The notes under the pieces: model-generated
Told to the model about the DNA's origin: nothing
The model's database searches: none
What the model saw: only the letters and a program-made list of their open reading frames with translations
In this document: positions 35,819 to 42,871 of the stretch, piece by piece
Numbering within the stretch: position 1 is the stretch's first letter
How the letters are laid out: each line of letters begins with the position of its first letter
Position numbers and translations under genes: made by a program
Assembly: GCF_025938155.1 (NCBI RefSeq)
Contig: NZ_JAPCZG010000011.1
Coordinates: 41,287-105,286, forward strand
Length of the DNA stretch: 64,000 bases
Reading direction: 5' to 3'
Source: Novosphingobium sp. KCTC 2891
GTDB taxonomy: Bacteria; Pseudomonadota; Alphaproteobacteria; Sphingomonadales; Sphingomonadaceae

Positions 35819-37039
35819 TCAGCCCCGACATGGGCCGCAAATCAGGCCTCGACCATAGGTGGCGTCAGGGCCGCGTGGTCCAAGATCGACCGCCTCCCGG
35901 TCAAGCGCATCGCGTACGTTGGCGTGTCCCGCCGCCGCGGTGCGTGCGGCCACCAGAGGCACGGCGAAAGATGTGCCGCGCACCGGAACGCGGCGCCCCC
36001 GCATGTCGAGCGCGCGCATATCCGCCGCGGGTGCAGCATAATCGAGATGCAACGCCCGGCCTGCCTCGATCAATGGGCGGTTGCGCCCGTCAACGCCCGT
36101 TACGGCGAGGACCCCCGGAAACGAGGCCGGATAGGCGGGAGGCGCCGCAGGGCCATCGTTGCCGACCGGCGCCACGATGGTCGTTCCGCGCCGCTGCGCG
36201 CCAGCAATAGCGCGCGCCAGCAGCGGATTGGCCGGCCCGACCAGGCTGATGCTGACGACCCGCACCCCCTGCCCCACCAGCCAGTCGAACGCCCGCGCGA
36301 TGGCCAGCGCATTTCCGCCTGCGGGATCGGACCCATAGACGTCCGCGACAAGCACGCGCCGAACGCCTGCGCCGTGCAACAGTGATACGACGGCACTGCC
36401 ATGGTTGCCTGCGACCGGCGCGCCGGTGGCAAAGCCGCGTTGCGCCTCGACTGCGCCCGCCGCCCCACCATCGATCACCCCAACAGGGCCGGCGATTGTT
36501 CCGTAGGCGGTGACAGGTCGCGCGCCGGCGCGCCTGTCTGTACTGACGGAGCCGCCGGGAAACAGCAGGTTGTCCGCCCCCACCTCGACACCCGGCAGTC
36601 GATCGCGCAACATATCCTGCGCGCGCGACAGCCCCATGCCCGGCGGAACCGCAACCTGCACGACCTCCACATCGATGTCCGCCAGTCGTTCACGCCCGAT
36701 TTCGCGGAAGCCGGAGCCTTCGAGGCGTTGCGCTAGGTCGGCGGGCGGATCGGAGATCAGCAGCACCCCCTTGCGAGCGGGCTGGCCGTCGCGGTCCATG
36801 TCCACCAACGCCCGCTGCTGCCGGACGAGACGGCTAAGCCGCTCGATCCGCCGCTGGGCAAGGCTCTGTGCGCGATCGGGCAGATCAGCCACTGTATCGA
36901 TCGCGGGATCGATTGCATCGGTGGCCAGTCGGGCCACCGTTCCCACGGTGTCACGCAGCCCCGGCACGGCGACTTGCGCCGCGAGCGGGGGGCAAACCAG
37001 CGCAAGTAGCGCTCCGACAGGGATCAAGCGTTTGTGCAT
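35819..37039 (-). CDS. Secreted subtilisin-family (S8) serine protease
   Basis: A 406-residue protease. Signal peptide (LIPVGALLALVCPPLAAQ), a ~140-residue pro-region, then the S8 triad: Asp in VGVIDGGA (~D190), His in GNHGSAVVSLL (~H213), and Ser in RGTSFAVPLVAA (~S358). APVGNDGPAAPPAYPA (~290) supplies the oxyanion Asn. It is divergent from the ECF sigma gene, whose start is ~77 bases away. It may act on the anti-sigma factor or envelope proteins; this is inferred from context only. Confidence 0.88.
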   Translation of the reverse strand: MHKRLIPVGALLALVCPPLAAQVAVPGLRDTVGTVARLATDAIDPAIDTVADLPDRAQSLAQRRIERLSRLVRQQRALVDMDRDGQPARKGVLLISDPPADLAQRLEGSGFREIGRERLADIDVEVVQVAVPPGMGLSRAQDMLRDRLPGVEVGADNLLFPGGSVSTDRRAGARPVTAYGTIAGPVGVIDGGAAGAVEAQRGFATGAPVAGNHGSAVVSLLHGAGVRRVLVADVYGSDPAGGNALAIARAFDWLVGQGVRVVSISLVGPANPLLARAIAGAQRRGTTIVAPVGNDGPAAPPAYPASFPGVLAVTGVDGRNRPLIEAGRALHLDYAAPAADMRALDMRGRRVPVRGTSFAVPLVAARTAAAGHANVRDALDREAVDLGPRGPDATYGRGLICGPCRG

Positions 37040-37116
37040 TGGTGGCTGTTCTCATAAATCGTATTGCCCATGGATGAAACGGACGACCCCATCCGTTGCA
37101 TCCAGCAGAAAGGCCG

Positions 37117-37611
37117 ATGCCCCTGTCAGACCCGTTTGCCAGTGCCCTGCTCGATCTGCTGCCGCGCCTCAGGCGCTTTGCGGCAGGCCTGTCGCGCGAT
37201 CGCTCGGAAGCGGACGACTTGTGCCAGGCGACGATCGAGCGGGCCTTGCGCAATCGCACACGATGGCAGGACGGCACCCGGCTCGACAGCTGGATCTACC
37301 GGATGATGCGGAATATGTGGATAGACGAAGTGCGGGCCAGAACCCGGCGAGGCCAGACCTTCATCGCCGAGGAACTCGGCAGTGACATCGGCAGCGATGG
37401 CGGGCAGGAGGCCGGCGTGATGCTGGGCGATGTCGATCGCGCTCTGGCCACCCTGCCCGACGAACAGCGCGAAGCGGTGATCCTCGTCATGGTCGAAGGC
37501 TATTCCTACAAGGAAGCGGCGGAAATCGTGGGGTGCCCGGTGGGCACGCTGAATTCGCGGCTGGTGCGCGGGCGCGATGCGCTGCTCGCCCGATTGGGAG
37601 AAGCGGCATGA
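37117..37611 (+). CDS. ECF-family RNA polymerase sigma factor
   Basis: A 164-residue ECF sigma factor. Region 2 reads LLDLLPRLRRFAAGLSRD and DDLCQATIERALRNRTRW, with MMRNMWIDEVRARTRRG; region 4 reads LPDEQREAVILVMVEGYSYKEAAEIVGC and GTLNSRLVRGRDALLARL. The ATG at 37117 is chosen because it begins the conserved core; upstream TTG 37096 is an alternative. It overlaps the anti-sigma gene (ATGA). The divergent protease shares its promoter region. Confidence 0.92.
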   Translation: MPLSDPFASALLDLLPRLRRFAAGLSRDRSEADDLCQATIERALRNRTRWQDGTRLDSWIYRMMRNMWIDEVRARTRRGQTFIAEELGSDIGSDGGQEAGVMLGDVDRALATLPDEQREAVILVMVEGYSYKEAAEIVGCPVGTLNSRLVRGRDALLARLGEAA

Positions 37612-38288
37612 CGCCAACACCCGAACAGATCGCCGCCTTTGCCGACGGGCAGCTCGAAGGCGAGCAAGCTGCGCAGGTCGAAGATGCGGTTGCGCAGTCC
37701 CCCGCGCTTCAGGCGCAAGTCGCAGCGCATCGGGCCTTGCGCGCCCGTCTGTCCGCCCACTTCGCGCCGGTGCTGGAAGAAGAGGTCAGCGCAGCGCACC
37801 TTCGTCTCTTGCACCCGAAGGACGATACCGTCGTCGATCTGGCCAGCGTCCGGGCCATACGCAAGCGCCGCTGGACGTGGGTGGCCGCCCCGGCGCTGGC
37901 CGCATCGACCGCTCTGGTGGTTCTGCTGAGGCCCGCTGCGCTTCCCGAAGGGTATGCGCAGCCCCAACTTGCCGGAATGCTCGACCGGCAGTTGGTGGCG
38001 GAACAGGATGCTGGCGCTTCCCAGCGGGTGCTGCTGAGCTTCCAATCGCGCGATGGCCGATTCTGCCGGGCCTACAGCTCCCCCGGCGCCAGCGGAATTG
38101 CGTGTCATGATGACCGCGGATGGAAGATCGAAAGCGTAGGCGCCGCCTCGCACGAAGCCAACGAATACCGGCAGGCGGGGAGCGTGGCGACGATCATGCA
38201 ACAGGCGCAGGATATGGCCATTGGTCCCGCGCTCGACCCCAAGGATGAACAAGTGGCGCGGAAATCAGGTTGGCGCGCCCCGCGCTGA
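37608..38288 (+). CDS. Anti-sigma factor (membrane-anchored)
   Basis: A 226-residue protein translationally coupled to the ECF sigma. The N-terminal ~90 residues are helical (QIAAFADGQLEGEQAAQVED, an anti-sigma zinc-finger-like region without the full HxxxCxxC set). One TM segment is at ~95-110 (WTWVAAPALAASTALVVLL), then a periplasmic domain with two Cys (FCRAYSS, GIACHDD) that could form a disulfide. The role is inferred from gene order and topology. Confidence 0.8.
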   Translation: MTPTPEQIAAFADGQLEGEQAAQVEDAVAQSPALQAQVAAHRALRARLSAHFAPVLEEEVSAAHLRLLHPKDDTVVDLASVRAIRKRRWTWVAAPALAASTALVVLLRPAALPEGYAQPQLAGMLDRQLVAEQDAGASQRVLLSFQSRDGRFCRAYSSPGASGIACHDDRGWKIESVGAASHEANEYRQAGSVATIMQQAQDMAIGPALDPKDEQVARKSGWRAPR

Positions 38289-38470
38289 AGCAGGAAAGCG
38301 GCTGGCCAATATCGCTCGGGCCAACACCTCGTCGTCCAGCTTTAGGCAACATCTCGTCGAGGTGCCAAAATCAGTGTCGGAAGCCACGCGTCCGGCGGCT
38401 TACTGCCGCCCGATGTCCGCTGCGAGCAACAAACCAAGGCAATTCGCAATGAACTCTGCGGAAAACCACC

Positions 38471-38875
38471 TCAATCGATACCTGCCTTGCGCTGTTGCAC
38501 GGCAATCCATTCCAGTCGCCAAAGGCACTCTTCGAGGTTCTCCTCCAACTCTTCCAGTTCTGCCTCGTATTGGGCGGTGGCCAACTCAGAGATACTTTGC
38601 CGAAAGAACAGGACCGCCTCGAGGCAATCATCCTGCTCCTCCTGCACCCTGGAAGCATATTCACCGAGATTGATGTGCCCTAGGCGGTACTGATCGAACA
38701 AGTGAGTCAACCGCTCGGCGAATGTCGGCAGCCGGACCTCCCGAACTCGCGGCGGGCGTAGTTCTGCCTGTCCGCTTGCAGGCACGCTATCGTTTGCGGT
38801 AATTGTGGCAATAGCTGCCCTGGCCGTAGCCCATGCATTTCTGCACCAGGATATGATCCCCACGCCTTCTCCCAA
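38471..38875 (-). CDS. Hypothetical coiled-coil protein
   Basis: Up to 134 residues; not recognised. Residues ~45-134 form a continuous helical, acidic segment (FAERLTHLFDQYRLGHINLG; ELATAQYEAELEELEENLEE) with coiled-coil character. The start is uncertain: TTG at 38875 or GTG near 38863, both close to GGGAGAAGG. It lies between the anti-sigma gene and the left repeat of the defence island. It may be an ordinary resident gene or older mobile-element cargo. Confidence 0.5.
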   Translation of the reverse strand: MGEGVGIISWCRNAWATARAAIATITANDSVPASGQAELRPPRVREVRLPTFAERLTHLFDQYRLGHINLGEYASRVQEEQDDCLEAVLFFRQSISELATAQYEAELEELEENLEECLWRLEWIAVQQRKAGID

Positions 38876-38918
38876 TTCGGTTGGCGTCCGTATGCATCGA
38901 ACGGCTACCCCAGACTAC

Positions 38919-38950
38919 GTACGGTGTGCCTGTCAATAGGCAGGATTCAG
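38919..38950 (+). repeat. Left boundary direct repeat (P-left) of the defence island
   Basis: GTACGGTGTGCC followed by TCAAT and CAG-ATT-like positions matches 52550-52581 in the same orientation: 12 of 12 bases identical at the start, about 25 of 32 overall. The two copies lie 13.6 kb apart and bracket the tandem recombinases and all defence genes. They are candidate attachment sites or element ends; divergence suggests an old insertion. Confidence 0.5.
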
Positions 38951-39088
38951 GCCCCTTGGACCGGTACTGGCGGCTTGATCAGAATCTCTGGTTTCTCTCT
39001 GATTCCTGTGGGATTGCGGCCCGTTCGGACCAATGCGGTGGCTTCGACCGCGTCGAAGCGATAGCGACGAAATTCTCTATTTGTTTCG

Positions 39089-39109
39089 TTTGCGGGTACA
39101 AATAGCCAT
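39089..39109 (+). repeat. Q repeat, left copy
   Basis: GGGTACAAATAGCCAT (39094-39109) is identical to 52383-52398, and TTTGCGGGTACAAATAGCC matches 52444-52462 with one change. It lies 175 bases inside the left P repeat; the right copies lie ~90-170 bases inside the right P repeat. Candidate recombinase-binding (arm-type) sites. Confidence 0.5.
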
Positions 39110-39216
39110 CAGCTCTACCCAAACTGCCCGACCCTTCCGAACGACCATTTTGGCAATGTAGCTGGTCTTCGACGGCTCGGCCTATGAGCGTCCTGATGAG
39201 TGCGAAACCAGACGAC

Positions 39217-39248
39217 AAAAGGCCCCTGCGGATCGTCCGCAGAGGCCT
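39217..39248 (-). terminator. Rho-independent terminator after SSB gene
   Basis: AGGCC-CCTGCGGA (from 39220) pairs with TCCGCAG-AGGCCT (to 39248). On the minus strand the stem is followed by TTTTG. It lies 33 bases past the stop of the SSB gene at 39282. Confidence 0.8.
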
Positions 39249-39281
39249 TATCGGGGGTGATCCCGGTGATGATAGGCGGCG

Positions 39282-39695
39282 CTACTTTGAGCGCCGCCGG
39301 GTGGCCTTAGCAGGAGCCGGGACTACGGTCTCATCCAGCGGGAGCTCGGCATCGCCTGCTGCCTTTTCCTTGGCCTTCGCGAGGAAGTCGACCTGCTCGG
39401 CGATGATCTCGCAGCCATAGCGGACCTGGCCGTCCTTGTCGGTCCAGCGCGTGTAGTGGATGCGGCCGGTGACCATGACCAGGGCACCCTTGGCGACGTG
39501 CTCTGCGACCTGCTTGCCGACACCGTTGAAGCAAGTGACGCGATGCCATTCGGTCTCGGTCTGACGATGTCCCTCGCCGTCCTTGTAGTGGCGCGTGGTG
39601 GCGAGGGAGAGGCTGGTGACCGAGGCGCCGTTCTGGAGGTTGCGGACTTCCGGGGTGTTGCCGACGAAGCCTGCGAGGATGACGGTGTTCTTCAT
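39282..39695 (-). CDS. ssb: Single-stranded DNA-binding protein (SSB)
   Basis: A 137-residue OB-fold SSB: MKNTVILAGFVGNTPEVRNL, VTSLSLATTRHYKDGEG, TEWHRVTCFNGVGKQVAEHV and GALVMVTGRIHYTRWTDKDG are standard SSB motifs, with a short C-terminal tail lacking the acidic DDDIPF tip (it ends ATRRRSK). The missing acidic tip and location on an island suggest a mobile-element SSB rather than the replication SSB. Its upstream leader resembles that of the second SSB at 56065. Confidence 0.9.
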   Translation of the reverse strand: MKNTVILAGFVGNTPEVRNLQNGASVTSLSLATTRHYKDGEGHRQTETEWHRVTCFNGVGKQVAEHVAKGALVMVTGRIHYTRWTDKDGQVRYGCEIIAEQVDFLAKAKEKAAGDAELPLDETVVPAPAKATRRRSK

Positions 39696-39792
39696 GGCGG
39701 ATTCCCTTTGAAGCTCTTCAGAGTGTCCAAGGGACCATCCCTTCGACTGAGCCCCGAAAGGTCCGGGGGTGGAGAGGACCGCACGAGCGACG

Positions 39793-39852
39793 CGAGGAAA
39801 CCCCGCCGGAAGGAGTGGTGCGGGCAGCCGCGCTTGGCGCGGCAACACGGTC
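39793..39852 (-). promoter_or_regulatory. Structured leader element upstream of SSB, copy 1
   Basis: GTGGTGCGGGC (from 39815), a hairpin (GCCGCGC, loop TTG, GCGCGGC) and AACACGGTCC follow a GAGGAAACC block. The element upstream of the other SSB (56501-56563) has the same linear motifs around a different hairpin. It lies ~100-160 bases upstream of the SSB start. A shared regulatory RNA or promoter element is inferred. Confidence 0.45.
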
Positions 39853-39977
39853 CGCACCGGTGCGGGTTGCGTGTCCTGTCCGGCTTCGGACAGGGGCGTG
39901 TTTCAGTCTTGGAAGGGGATGTTCTCTGGACGCGTGCGAGCGTTCACCACGCCGGGTCATAAAGAACCAATCCTGCC

Positions 39978-40889
39978 TCAGGCAGCCTTGGCAAGATCCT
40001 CGATGCGCGCCTCGCAGGCGCTCTTCACCAGCCCTTGGAGCACCTCCACCCGCCCGGCAATCCAAGCGAGTTCGTCTGCCGAAATGCGGTAAGATGGCGC
40101 GTACCTTGCCTTTACATAGGCATCGCGCAGCAGGGCATAGCACCGCTTCTCGAAGCGCCCGGTGCGCGGCCAGACATCCTTTAGCGCTGGCTCAAGTTCC
40201 TCGGCCATGTCCCGCAGGCGGTTGAGGTTGTGCGACTTGGGCGACCACAATTTGCGCACGAGGAAGAGGCAGTGATAGAGCCGTTCCACTGCCTGATGCA
40301 GGTCGAACACTGCAATCTTGGGGGCACCATCCGCGACCGCATGTTCGTACTGGCGGTAGAACTGACCGGCGCTCTCGAACCAGTCATCGAAGTAGTCCTG
40401 CGTCTCCTGAAGAGCCTGCTCGCGTGACAGGGGCATGGGCTCAACGAACGCGGAATCTACCTCCTCGAAAAGCACGACGCCATCCTTGAGGATGTCCATG
40501 AAAAAGTAGCGGCCAAGCCGGAGCTTCTCGTTCACATCGTCAAGGCTGTGATAGATCAGGCTGACCGGTGTGCGCAGCACTTTACCCGCCGACAAATCGG
40601 CAAGCAGCCTGCTTTCGGTCGCTTCCCAGAACTCGGCGATGTCGGTGAGATCGTCGTGGTTCACGACCACCAACAGGTCGTAATCGGAAAAGTAGCGGCC
40701 GACCGGGTCTTCGACCCAATCTCCGCGTGCATAGGAGCCGAACAGCACGATCTTCAGCAGCTTGCCTGCACGATAGCGTGGCTGCGTACGATGCGCGATT
40801 GCCTCGGCAAAGCCGGCGCGCACCGTCTCGACGACGTGGGCAAGTTCGCGCCGCTTGCCTTCGGGGAGATGATCGAGGCCGGATTTCAT
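39978..40889 (-). CDS. Fused MNT nucleotidyltransferase-HEPN protein
   Basis: A 303-residue two-domain protein. Residues ~1-150 are a DNA-polymerase-beta-like nucleotidyltransferase: VLFGSYARGDW (GSxARG) with the metal-binding SDYDLLVVV. Residues ~165-300 form a HEPN domain with FDLHQAVERLYHCLFLVRKLW and SHNLNRLRDMAEEL. ATG 40889 (MKSGLDHLPEGKRREL) is preferred over GTG 40961 because the family usually begins there. MNT/HEPN pairs often act as toxin-antitoxin or defence modules, in which the MNT adenylylates the HEPN RNase; here both are in one chain. Confidence 0.82.
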   Translation of the reverse strand: MKSGLDHLPEGKRRELAHVVETVRAGFAEAIAHRTQPRYRAGKLLKIVLFGSYARGDWVEDPVGRYFSDYDLLVVVNHDDLTDIAEFWEATESRLLADLSAGKVLRTPVSLIYHSLDDVNEKLRLGRYFFMDILKDGVVLFEEVDSAFVEPMPLSREQALQETQDYFDDWFESAGQFYRQYEHAVADGAPKIAVFDLHQAVERLYHCLFLVRKLWSPKSHNLNRLRDMAEELEPALKDVWPRTGRFEKRCYALLRDAYVKARYAPSYRISADELAWIAGRVEVLQGLVKSACEARIEDLAKAA

Positions 40890-41008
40890 CAAATGCGGAA
40901 TCGGTGGTTTTGCATCTTCTGCCAAGGAAAAAGTGTAATCGACCTGCGGCACTCGTAGCACGAGATGAGCTTGCGATACGGAAGGGCGTGGCTTGATGTC
41001 GAGCGACG

Positions 41009-41042
41009 GGACGTTCCTGCCGGTGCGCTATTGGGAACGTCC
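41009..41042. other. Inverted repeat (possible terminator-like hairpin)
   Basis: GGACGTTCC (41009-41017) pairs with GGAACGTCC (41034-41042), a 9-bp stem with a 16-base loop, in the ~300-base spacer between the SLOG gene stop and the nucleotidyltransferase-HEPN start. No U-tract is present, so its role is unsure. Confidence 0.45.
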
Positions 41043-41194
41043 GGTTATGACAACGGGCGTTCTAGATAAACCTAATCTTTTTCTCCTAGAGCTGCTTGGA
41101 CGTCCCGAAAGTCCGCTTAGGGCCGGTTGATCGGCGCAAGCTGCCCCTGGGTTCAGGGGAGACGTAAGGCGCCGGTGCGATGCGACGTTGCGCG

Positions 41195-41668
41195 CTAAAT
41201 ATCTGCGGTCTTTCGCTTGATGGGATCGATGTGATGGACCTGCCGCCCCAAGGCCATTGCATATACAACAATGTCAGCAGTGCCGCCCCGTCCGGCCGCA
41301 TCCTCACCATCCCAAACCGTAACTAAGCAATCCACGTTCCTGGCGATCCATTTTCCCGCATCGAGGAAGGCGCCCTCGTCGGGCTTTCTCGATCGCAATT
41401 GGACAATCTGCGCCTTTGCGAGCAGCCGGCTATATTCCCTGAGCGGCTCATCCTTAAACTGGCTGGGATAGTCCTCCATAGGAACGACAGCTATCAACGT
41501 ACCGCCAGCATCAAGCACAGCGTCTGCAAAGATTTGATCGGCGCCTGCCGCCAAGCTGGAATAGCCGAAAATGATCGATTTGCCCGCTAGATAGCGGTCG
41601 ATGCGTGACCTAACCCACCGCCAGTCGATGCCCTCACGCTGTTGATGGCCAGTTACACCGATTTTCAT
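41195..41668 (-). CDS. Stand-alone SLOG-domain protein
   Basis: A 157-residue Rossmann-like protein of the SLOG (LOG/DprA-related) class: MKIGVTGHQ at the first strand, FGYSSLAAGADQIFADAVLDAG (split; the ADQ and Gly-rich loop form a ligand pocket), TLIAVVPMEDYPSQF and CLVTVWDGEDAAGRGGTADIVVYA. ATG 41668 has GAAGGG 7 bases upstream. SLOG domains bind nucleotide-derived ligands; in Thoeris ThsA a SLOG domain senses a TIR-made cyclic ADP-ribose signal. Third gene of the TIR/2TM/SLOG operon, 11 bases after the 2TM gene. Confidence 0.75.
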   Translation of the reverse strand: MKIGVTGHQQREGIDWRWVRSRIDRYLAGKSIIFGYSSLAAGADQIFADAVLDAGGTLIAVVPMEDYPSQFKDEPLREYSRLLAKAQIVQLRSRKPDEGAFLDAGKWIARNVDCLVTVWDGEDAAGRGGTADIVVYAMALGRQVHHIDPIKRKTADI

Positions 41669-41679
41669 TTCGTACCCTT

Positions 41680-42252
41680 CTAACAGGCAAACGCGAGCAA
41701 ACGTTGCCATAGCGATTGCCAAGGGATCGCCGTCACAGCCTGAAAGCCGTAGATTCCAACGAACACGCGCGGCACGAACTTCTCAGTCTCGTAGAAGGAA
41801 TTGTGCTTCTTGCCGTCACCGTCTGGATCGAGCCTTGCCCATTCTTCCGTGAAAGGTTGCTCGACTAGCTTCCGTTCCATGTCGTTGATCACACCAAACT
41901 TGGCCGTATTGAGCGTTTTGTAGCTGAGGATAGATCGGCTCCAATATCGGCAAACCAGCACGCCAGCCAGCGACACCAATAACGCTGTTTTAAGCGGAGG
42001 GGTGCCGCCTCCAAAATAGGCTGATCCGCCTACCAGAATCGTGTTTATCGAAAGGTAGAACGAGTTAGCCACCTGCCGCCGTTGGCTAACCCTATCCGCC
42101 ATTTCGACCATCAACTTGTATTGTTCTAAGCGCTCAGCTTGCTCGACTTTGCGCCGACCAGTGACAGATTGGCCTTGAAGATACTGTTGGCCTTTCACCA
42201 GAGGCAATCCTGCTGGGGCAGCGTCGCTACCCACCGTTCCCGCAGCCAGCAT
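41680..42252 (-). CDS. Two-TM (SLATT/RipA-like) membrane protein, putative effector
   Basis: A 190-residue protein. A helical segment (LEQYKLMVEMADRVSQRRQV) leads into two hydrophobic helices (NSFYLSINTILVGGSAYF ~65-82; LKTALLVSLAGVLVCRYW ~86-103), then a conserved cytoplasmic part (SYKTLNTAKFGVINDMERKL, FTEEWARL) and a C-terminal hydrophobic stretch. This layout fits the SLATT/RipA-type membrane families linked to TIR, SLOG and nucleotide-signal defence systems. ATG 42252 is preferred (TGAGATG with the TIR stop); GTG 42276 is an alternative. Pore formation on activation is inferred. Confidence 0.68.
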   Translation of the reverse strand: MLAAGTVGSDAAPAGLPLVKGQQYLQGQSVTGRRKVEQAERLEQYKLMVEMADRVSQRRQVANSFYLSINTILVGGSAYFGGGTPPLKTALLVSLAGVLVCRYWSRSILSYKTLNTAKFGVINDMERKLVEQPFTEEWARLDPDGDGKKHNSFYETEKFVPRVFVGIYGFQAVTAIPWQSLWQRLLAFAC

Positions 42253-42253
42253 C

Positions 42254-42667
42254 TCATTTCTTGTTCTTACCTTCACCCATCATCTGAGTGACCGCAGCAG
42301 CGACGCCATCCCAAGTCCAAGGGATCGTCCGATTCCGCGCCAATCCGACCGGAAGCGTGCTATTTGCATCAGCACCACCGACATACACGCCAAAATATGG
42401 AACGTCTTGAGCTTTCGCCATCGCAATCTCTTTCACGACGCCTGTGGCTGTGCTCATGTGCTTCCCGACAAGGACAATCATCAAGTGAGTTTTATTGATT
42501 TTCGCCTTTACGAGATTTTCCCACTGCGACTGAGCCATTGGCTCCTTCGCTGACCAATCCTCGTGACTAAACGGTGTCTTTGAATGCCAGGCCTGTCCTG
42601 CGAAGAGCATTTTCTCGTTACTGTTATTGTCGACGTCAAAGCTGATGAACGCGCGTGGCTCCGCCAT
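42254..42667 (-). CDS. ThsB-like TIR protein (DUF1863/MTH538 class)
   Basis: A 137-residue TIR-like protein. AFISFDVDNN is strand A; WHSKTPFSHEDWSAKEPM and WENLVKAKINKTHLMIVLVG are typical of the MTH538/DUF1863 family that includes Thoeris ThsB; VVKEIAMAKAQ supplies the predicted catalytic Glu (E80). ATG 42667 has GGGAGG 6-7 bases upstream. ThsB-type TIRs make cyclic ADP-ribose isomers or related signals from NAD+ upon phage infection. First gene of an operon with the 2TM and SLOG genes. Confidence 0.85.
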   Translation of the reverse strand: MAEPRAFISFDVDNNSNEKMLFAGQAWHSKTPFSHEDWSAKEPMAQSQWENLVKAKINKTHLMIVLVGKHMSTATGVVKEIAMAKAQDVPYFGVYVGGADANSTLPVGLARNRTIPWTWDGVAAAVTQMMGEGKNKK

Positions 42668-42871
42668 TGATACCTCCCGGGTTTGCAATCATGAGTTTGG
42701 CTCGGTTGCTTGACCAGCGCAATGACAACAAATCGAGAGTGAAGTTTTTCAAGATCGATCTTTGCGCTAGGACGAGCCAACACATTTTCGTAGCCTCGGT
42801 TCTCACGGAACACAGCTCAATTGGCGGTCGCGTCATGCGTCCAGAAAAGGTATGAGTGGAGAACAAAACAG
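42668..42871. promoter_or_regulatory. Divergent intergenic region between TIR operon and SPARTA
   Basis: About 200 bases separate the outward-facing TIR operon and SPARTA genes, so both promoters must lie here. It contains A/T-rich stretches (around 42735-42765) but I could not place reliable -35/-10 boxes. No operator palindrome was found by eye. Confidence 0.45.

Noticed and set aside
41009..41042. Terminator for the SLOG operon
   Set aside because: A 9-bp stem is present but there is no T-tract on either strand, so it is listed only as an inverted repeat.
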